Shown: positions 6,375 to 10,165 of the stretch, piece by piece
Layout of the letters: each line of letters opens with the position of its first letter
Numbering within the stretch: position 1 is the first letter of the stretch
From: Actinomycetota bacterium
GTDB lineage: Bacteria; Actinomycetota; Humimicrobiia; Humimicrobiales; Humimicrobiaceae
Assembly: GCA_023380915.1 (NCBI GenBank)
Contig: JAMCSM010000202.1
Span: 1,192-11,356 of the forward strand
Direction of reading: 5' to 3'
DNA: 10,165 bases
Program-made: the position numbers and the translations under genes
The notes under the pieces: generated by a model
Told to the model about the DNA's origin: nothing
The model's database searches: none
What the model saw: only the letters and a program-made list of their open reading frames with translations

Positions 6375-7622
6375 TTAAGCATGTTTTAACAATACATTTT
6401 TATTTAAACAGTCAAGTATCCCGAAATTTTTTAATTTTGTATAATCAAAAAAATTGTCCAGTATCAGGGCAACTGCACCTAGGGCACCACCATTCTCCTT
6501 TATTTCCGAAACCTTAAAAATAATCTCATTAGTTGCAAATGGTAGCGCGTTACTTCTAATGATTCTTTTGATAGGTTCAATAATAAAATCATTTTCTTTT
6601 ACCATCTCGCCGCCAAATATCAGCAGTTGGGGATTCAATAAATTAATAGTAGTTGAAAGTGCAATCCCTATATATGTTCCGGCTTCATTTAACACACTGA
6701 ATGCAATTTTATCGTTTAGCTTTGCAGCTTTAGTAATAATATTGATATCAATATCTTTTAAATTCCCCTCCACCATACCGCTTATTATAGAACTGGCGCC
6801 CTTTTCCAGCATATTTTTTACCTTATTAACAATTACTTTGGATGAAGCTACCGTTTGCAAACATCCATAATTACCGCAAACACAAAGTAGCCCGTTTGAT
6901 TCCACCAGAGTATGTCCCAATTCTCCTGCAACACCTGAATAACCTTTAATTATGTTTCCATTTGCAATTATACTTACTCCTATACCGACACCCAGCTGGA
7001 CATAAATCACATCATTAAAGTCTTTTGCTGAACCAAACCATTTTTCGCATAAAATATTTAAAACCGCACTATCTTCCACACACACCGGCAAATCAAATTC
7101 ATCTTCTATAATGGATTTAATTGATACATCCTGCCAGTTTTCCAATTGAGACGAAACTATGTTCCTTTCCCTGTCCCTGTCCAGAATGCCAGGATTGGCA
7201 ATGCCAATACCCAGTATTTTACTTTTACCATATTTCAGAATCATATGTTTAATTGAATTGAAAATAACATCGATAATCTGCTGTTTTGTATAATCATATT
7301 CAATTTTACTCTCAATGCTTTCCAGTACTTTTGCATTAAAATCTGTAATTAGTAAAATTATTTTATTGGCTTGAATATCGATGCCGATTATATAGAATTT
7401 TTTTTCATTTAATCTTAAAAGCTTCTTTCTCTTCGTATCTTTTATATTTTCTCTTCCACTCTCTATAATAATATCCTCAGACATAAGCTCTTTTGTCAGC
7501 TCTGTAATTGTGGCCAGCCGGATATCTGTCAATTCTTGGATGGTTGTCCTGGATATCAATTTAAAATGGTTGATAATATTAAGTATTATCTTTTTTTTCA
7601 TGCTCTTTTCACTTATATTCAT
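6375..7622 (-). CDS. ROK-family transcriptional regulator (NagC/XylR type)
   Basis: This 415-residue protein has an N-terminal winged helix-turn-helix (about residues 8-60, with TTIQELTDIRLATITELTKE forming the recognition region) joined to a ROK sugar-binding domain. The domain shows GIGIANPGILD at 138-148, VEDSAVLN at 182-189, the zinc site GELGHT at 233-238 (His237) plus CVCGNYGCLQ at 247-256 (Cys247, 249, 254), and LIFGGEM at 334-340. The phosphate loop that is D-x-G-G-T in ROK kinases reads GIDIQANK at 80-87, so it is a regulator and not a sugar kinase. ROK repressors normally release DNA on binding a sugar or amino-sugar ligand. Its place inside the operon, after the transporter and M20 genes and before the one-carbon genes, suggests autoregulation by the imported compound. 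AGGGAG 5 nt before the ATG fixes the start; an in-frame ATG at residue 8 is less well placed. Confidence 0.92.
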   Translation of the reverse strand: MNISEKSMKKKIILNIINHFKLISRTTIQELTDIRLATITELTKELMSEDIIIESGRENIKDTKRKKLLRLNEKKFYIIGIDIQANKIILLITDFNAKVLESIESKIEYDYTKQQIIDVIFNSIKHMILKYGKSKILGIGIANPGILDRDRERNIVSSQLENWQDVSIKSIIEDEFDLPVCVEDSAVLNILCEKWFGSAKDFNDVIYVQLGVGIGVSIIANGNIIKGYSGVAGELGHTLVESNGLLCVCGNYGCLQTVASSKVIVNKVKNMLEKGASSIISGMVEGNLKDIDINIITKAAKLNDKIAFSVLNEAGTYIGIALSTTINLLNPQLLIFGGEMVKENDFIIEPIKRIIRSNALPFATNEIIFKVSEIKENGGALGAVALILDNFFDYTKLKNFGILDCLNKNVLLKHA

Positions 7623-7638
7623 TTCGCTCCCTGTGCTT

Positions 7639-8811
7639 TTATTGCTTGTATTTAAAATAATTAAGAATTGTTAGAAGTAAAATTTTTGTCACTGTTACAG
7701 CATCGGAAACCGACACTCTTTCAAGATCTGCATGGGCATATTTAAATCCCACACCAAAACCTACAGTGGGAATGCCTCCGACTACCACAATTTTATCGAC
7801 ATCAGTGACCACTGTGCTCCCTCCATAACTTACTGCGCAATTTTTTATTTTTACAAATGCATCTGATAAAGATTTAACAATTTCCATATCTTTATCAATA
7901 TTGTATCCAAGCCCAAGTCTGTCAATTTTTAGCTTAATATTAATTTCATCTGTATTATTTAATTTACCAATTATTTCATTTAGCTCTTTTTCGATATCAT
8001 TATAATTTTTATCGGGACCAAAACGAACCGTACCGGTAATAGTGCAGTCTTTCGGCAGGCGGTTATAAAAATCACCACTGTGTATCATTCCCATAAATAA
8101 CGTCTGGCTGCCTAAATATTCATACTTTTTTTTGGCCCAGTATTCATTACGCTCATTAAAAAGATTCAGTAAATTATTGGCAATGATAATAGGATTAAGC
8201 AGGTTTTGTCCGCTGGTTTCATGAATTGATTCACCGGATGTTTGAATTTTTATCTGATACAGGCATAATCCCTTCCCTGTTATATTAATGTAATCATCAG
8301 GGCCTTCAAGTACTATTGCTGCATCACCGAATATTTTATCCTTAAGCATTTTTAACAGGCCCTCACATTTTCCAACCGGAGCCTCGTGAAATGAATGAGT
8401 GGCCAGTAATAGTTCTCCATTGAATTTTACTTCATTTTCAACAAGAATTCTTGCCGTTTCGGCCATCGCAGCTATACCGAATTTCATATCCGCAGACCCC
8501 CGGCCATATACCATATCATCCTTAATGTAAGGTTCAGGATGCCCCATCCGGGAAATCGTATCAATATGACCCAGCATGGTAAGCCTGGGACCAGCAAGTC
8601 CTCCCCTGATCAATGAAGTAACATTTGGAGCATTGGGCATTGTTGTATCCATTTGTGTATCAAGGCCCAATTTAATCAAATAATCCGCTAAAAATTTTGA
8701 TGCTTTAAAGCTTTCCCCTGTCGGGCTAGGAATACAAACCAGATCCACTATTAAGTTTTTAAGCCTTTCCGCATCTACATAAGCAATTAATTTATCAGCA
8801 GATATATTCAT
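7639..8811 (-). CDS. M20-family metallopeptidase/amidohydrolase-like protein (ArgE/DapE type)
   Basis: M20 enzymes are di-zinc cytoplasmic hydrolases that cleave acyl-amide or peptide bonds of N-acyl amino acids and related compounds. This 390-residue protein has the two-domain layout, with the lid/dimerisation domain at about 180-295 (GKGLCLYQIKI, ESIHET with His197). All five metal ligands are recognisable: His82 in LGHIDT, Asp108 in GRGSADMKFG, Glu143, Glu169 in VLEGP, and His360 in YAHADLE. The residue just before the Glu143 ligand, which is the general-base Glu in the usual Glu-Glu pair, is His142 (SFHEAP). Either the catalysis differs, or the protein is inactive or only binds a ligand. 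It follows the MalG-type permease by 36 nt and precedes the ROK gene by 16 nt, so it probably acts on the imported compound. GGAG lies about 13 nt before the ATG, longer than ideal. Confidence 0.87.
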   Translation of the reverse strand: MNISADKLIAYVDAERLKNLIVDLVCIPSPTGESFKASKFLADYLIKLGLDTQMDTTMPNAPNVTSLIRGGLAGPRLTMLGHIDTISRMGHPEPYIKDDMVYGRGSADMKFGIAAMAETARILVENEVKFNGELLLATHSFHEAPVGKCEGLLKMLKDKIFGDAAIVLEGPDDYINITGKGLCLYQIKIQTSGESIHETSGQNLLNPIIIANNLLNLFNERNEYWAKKKYEYLGSQTLFMGMIHSGDFYNRLPKDCTITGTVRFGPDKNYNDIEKELNEIIGKLNNTDEINIKLKIDRLGLGYNIDKDMEIVKSLSDAFVKIKNCAVSYGGSTVVTDVDKIVVVGGIPTVGFGVGFKYAHADLERVSVSDAVTVTKILLLTILNYFKYKQ

Positions 8812-8847
8812 TTAACATCACTTTCTCCAGGTATAACCTTTTTTAGA

Positions 8848-9711
8848 TTATCCTTCTTTCAGGCCAGTCATACTTAACCCTTTGACAAAAAACCTCTGGA
8901 AAAATGCATAAACAATCAGGACCGGAGTTATAACTATAGTTGCCGCAGCCATCGATGGACCGGCAATCGCACCGCCTTCTGCCATAGAAAAATAACCGAA
9001 TATTATTGGCAAAGTTTTCATCTCATTACTGTTAATTACAACAAGAGGCCACAGCAGTTCATCCCAGCTCCATAGAAATGTTAAAATTGCAACAACCGAT
9101 AGTGCCGGTTTGGTAAGGGGCAGAATCACTTTATAATAGATTTTAAAATCCGAAGCTCCATCTATCCTGGCTGCTTCTATAATCTCTGTTGGAATACCAT
9201 ATATAAACTGCCTCATTAAAAAAACCCCAAATGCCGACATTAAAAATGGAAACATAACTCCAAAATATGTGTTGACCAAGTGCAACTTAGATATCATTAT
9301 ATAAAGCGGAATCAATACTATCTGCGATGGAATCATTACGCTCCCAAGAACAATAAAAAATAGTAAATCCCTTCCCCAAAAACGCAGCTTGGCAAACATA
9401 AAACCTGCTGCGCTTGAAGTAAAAATTACAGATACGGTAACCACAACAGCTATAACAGTGCTGTTGAAATAAGCACGGTTCAAAGACAATGTCTGGATAA
9501 CCCTTATATAATTATCAAGTGTCCAGTTCTCAGAAAAAAGTTTAAAACCCACACTTATAATCTCTAAATTGGGTTTAAAAGATGAAATAATCATCCACAA
9601 AAAAGGAAATACCATAAAAAAACTGCCAATTATTAAAATAATATTGATAATGGTTTTTGAAAATATTCTTTTAAAAATATAAGAATTATTAATTTTTATT
9701 TGTCCTTTCAT
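8848..9711 (-). CDS. Carbohydrate ABC transporter permease, MalG type (CUT1)
   Basis: This 287-residue inner-membrane permease belongs to the binding-protein-dependent sugar uptake family. It has six hydrophobic segments: about residues 20-43, 84-106, 116-138, 147-168, 203-225 and 253-272. The EAA loop, EAARIDGASDFKIYYKVILP at 179-198, docks to the ATPase subunit. The C-terminus (FFVKGLSMTGLKEG) is the typical MalG-type ending with the conserved G-L-x-x-G-A/L-K-G pattern. I prefer ATG 9711, preceded by GAAG at 9721-9718 with a 6-nt spacer, over a TTG at 9723 that would add four residues. It lies 14 nt after the MalF-type gene. Substrate specificity cannot be read from a permease; neither the solute-binding protein nor the ATPase is visible. 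Confidence 0.93.
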   Translation of the reverse strand: MKGQIKINNSYIFKRIFSKTIINIILIIGSFFMVFPFLWMIISSFKPNLEIISVGFKLFSENWTLDNYIRVIQTLSLNRAYFNSTVIAVVVTVSVIFTSSAAGFMFAKLRFWGRDLLFFIVLGSVMIPSQIVLIPLYIMISKLHLVNTYFGVMFPFLMSAFGVFLMRQFIYGIPTEIIEAARIDGASDFKIYYKVILPLTKPALSVVAILTFLWSWDELLWPLVVINSNEMKTLPIIFGYFSMAEGGAIAGPSMAAATIVITPVLIVYAFFQRFFVKGLSMTGLKEG

Positions 9712-9725
9712 AATATTCTTCAATT

Positions 9726-10165
9726 TTAATAATCCGATTTTTGACTAAAAGCCTTGATTTCCAGAATCACAAGGCCAAAAAGAAATAGAAAAATAATCAT
9801 TGAGATTGCCGCCCCAGTACCGAATTTTGTTGAATAGAACGCTTCCTGGTACATTTGGACCACCAATACTTTTGTTGAATTGGCAGGACCACCCGGAGGG
9901 TTTCCTGTCATCATATAAACCTGAGAAAAAGTCCTGATAGCGTTTATTGAATATACAGCAGATAGAAAAATAATCTGAGGTCTGAGCAATGGTATGGTAA
10001 TTTTTAAAAATTGCCATATGGATGATGCACCATCTATCCTTGCTGCCTCGTAAAAAGTCTCAGGAATCTCTTCCATTCCTGAAAGCAGTACTATAGTTCT
10101 CAGTCCGGTATCTTTCCATATATCCATTATTATTATACAGAGTAAAGCGATCTTGGGATCGCTTA
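9726..10165 (-). CDS. Carbohydrate ABC transporter permease, MalF type (partial, N-terminus beyond window)
   Basis: About 145 C-terminal codons of a MalF-type (CUT1) permease are visible; the frame stays open through the right window edge, reading SDPKIALLCIIIMDIWKDTG before the first internal Met. The EAA cytoplasmic loop, with EAARIDGASSIWQFLKITIP, is intact. After it come a membrane segment (LSAVYSINAIRTFSQVYMMT), the periplasmic stretch GGPANSTKVLVVQMYQEAF, and a last membrane segment (ISMIIFLFLFGLVILEI). It forms the heterodimer with the MalG-type permease encoded immediately downstream. The upstream part, probably preceded by the solute-binding protein gene and the operon promoter, lies outside the window. 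Confidence 0.93.
   Translation of the reverse strand, partial: SDPKIALLCIIIMDIWKDTGLRTIVLLSGMEEIPETFYEAARIDGASSIWQFLKITIPLLRPQIIFLSAVYSINAIRTFSQVYMMTGNPPGGPANSTKVLVVQMYQEAFYSTKFGTGAAISMIIFLFLFGLVILEIKAFSQKSDY

Noticed and set aside
6375..7622. ROK-family sugar kinase
   Set aside because: An N-terminal winged helix-turn-helix is present and the D-x-G-G-T phosphate motif is absent (GIDIQANK).
1..10165. CRISPR arrays, tRNA or rRNA genes, insertion sequences, riboswitches
   Set aside because: I saw no repeated spaced units, transposase frames, cloverleaf-like or rRNA-like sequence, and no recognisable B12 riboswitch in the gaps.

Overview
This is an AT-rich bacterial window (roughly one third G+C by eye) that reads as part of an anaerobe's genome. 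The anaerobe call rests on a dense cluster of tetrahydrofolate/corrinoid one-carbon enzymes of the kind found in acetogens and related lineages. The taxon cannot be fixed from sequence reading alone. A low-G+C Firmicute or an uncultured lineage such as Atribacterota would both fit, and I hold that loosely.

Layout. Positions 1-252 are an AT-rich intergenic stretch with, at its left edge, a possible start codon and ribosome binding site of a gene leaving the window leftwards. Positions 253-831 (+) encode a small multi-pass membrane protein resembling the Yip1 family. Everything to the right lies on the minus strand and reads as one long operon, transcribed right to left. In transcription order it holds: the end of a MalF-type sugar ABC permease (cut by the window edge), a MalG-type permease, an M20-family amidohydrolase/peptidase-like protein, a ROK-family repressor, a URO-D-family methyltransferase-like protein (here UroD-2), a pterin-binding methyltetrahydrofolate methyltransferase-like protein, a MetF-type methylenetetrahydrofolate reductase, a PanB-like hydroxymethyltransferase homologue, a second URO-D-family protein (UroD-1), and a truncated aldose-epimerase-like gene that ends where the membrane-protein gene begins on the other strand. 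Gaps between the intact minus-strand genes run from 7 to about 90 nt, with no obvious terminator between them.

How the genes may work together (inference). The transporter imports a carbohydrate-like or carbohydrate-linked compound. The M20 protein may bind or process an acyl/amide form of it, and the ROK protein senses it. The five central enzymes form a plausible methyl-to-methylene chain: the URO-D-type proteins and MeTr-like protein move a methyl group between a corrinoid and tetrahydrofolate, MetF interconverts methyl- and methylene-tetrahydrofolate, and the PanB-like enzyme would consume or release the methylene unit on a keto acid-like carbon skeleton. Direction and substrate are unknown. 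No corrinoid protein, corrinoid activase, MetV partner, solute-binding protein or ABC ATPase is visible here.

The most unusual point is that several members keep their fold signatures but have lost a residue that is central in characterised relatives: both Mg-binding Asp of PanB, the folate-contacting Asn of MeTr, the general-base Glu of M20, and the third zinc Cys in both URO-D proteins. The whole set may therefore be a diverged, uncharacterised pathway rather than copies of housekeeping enzymes.
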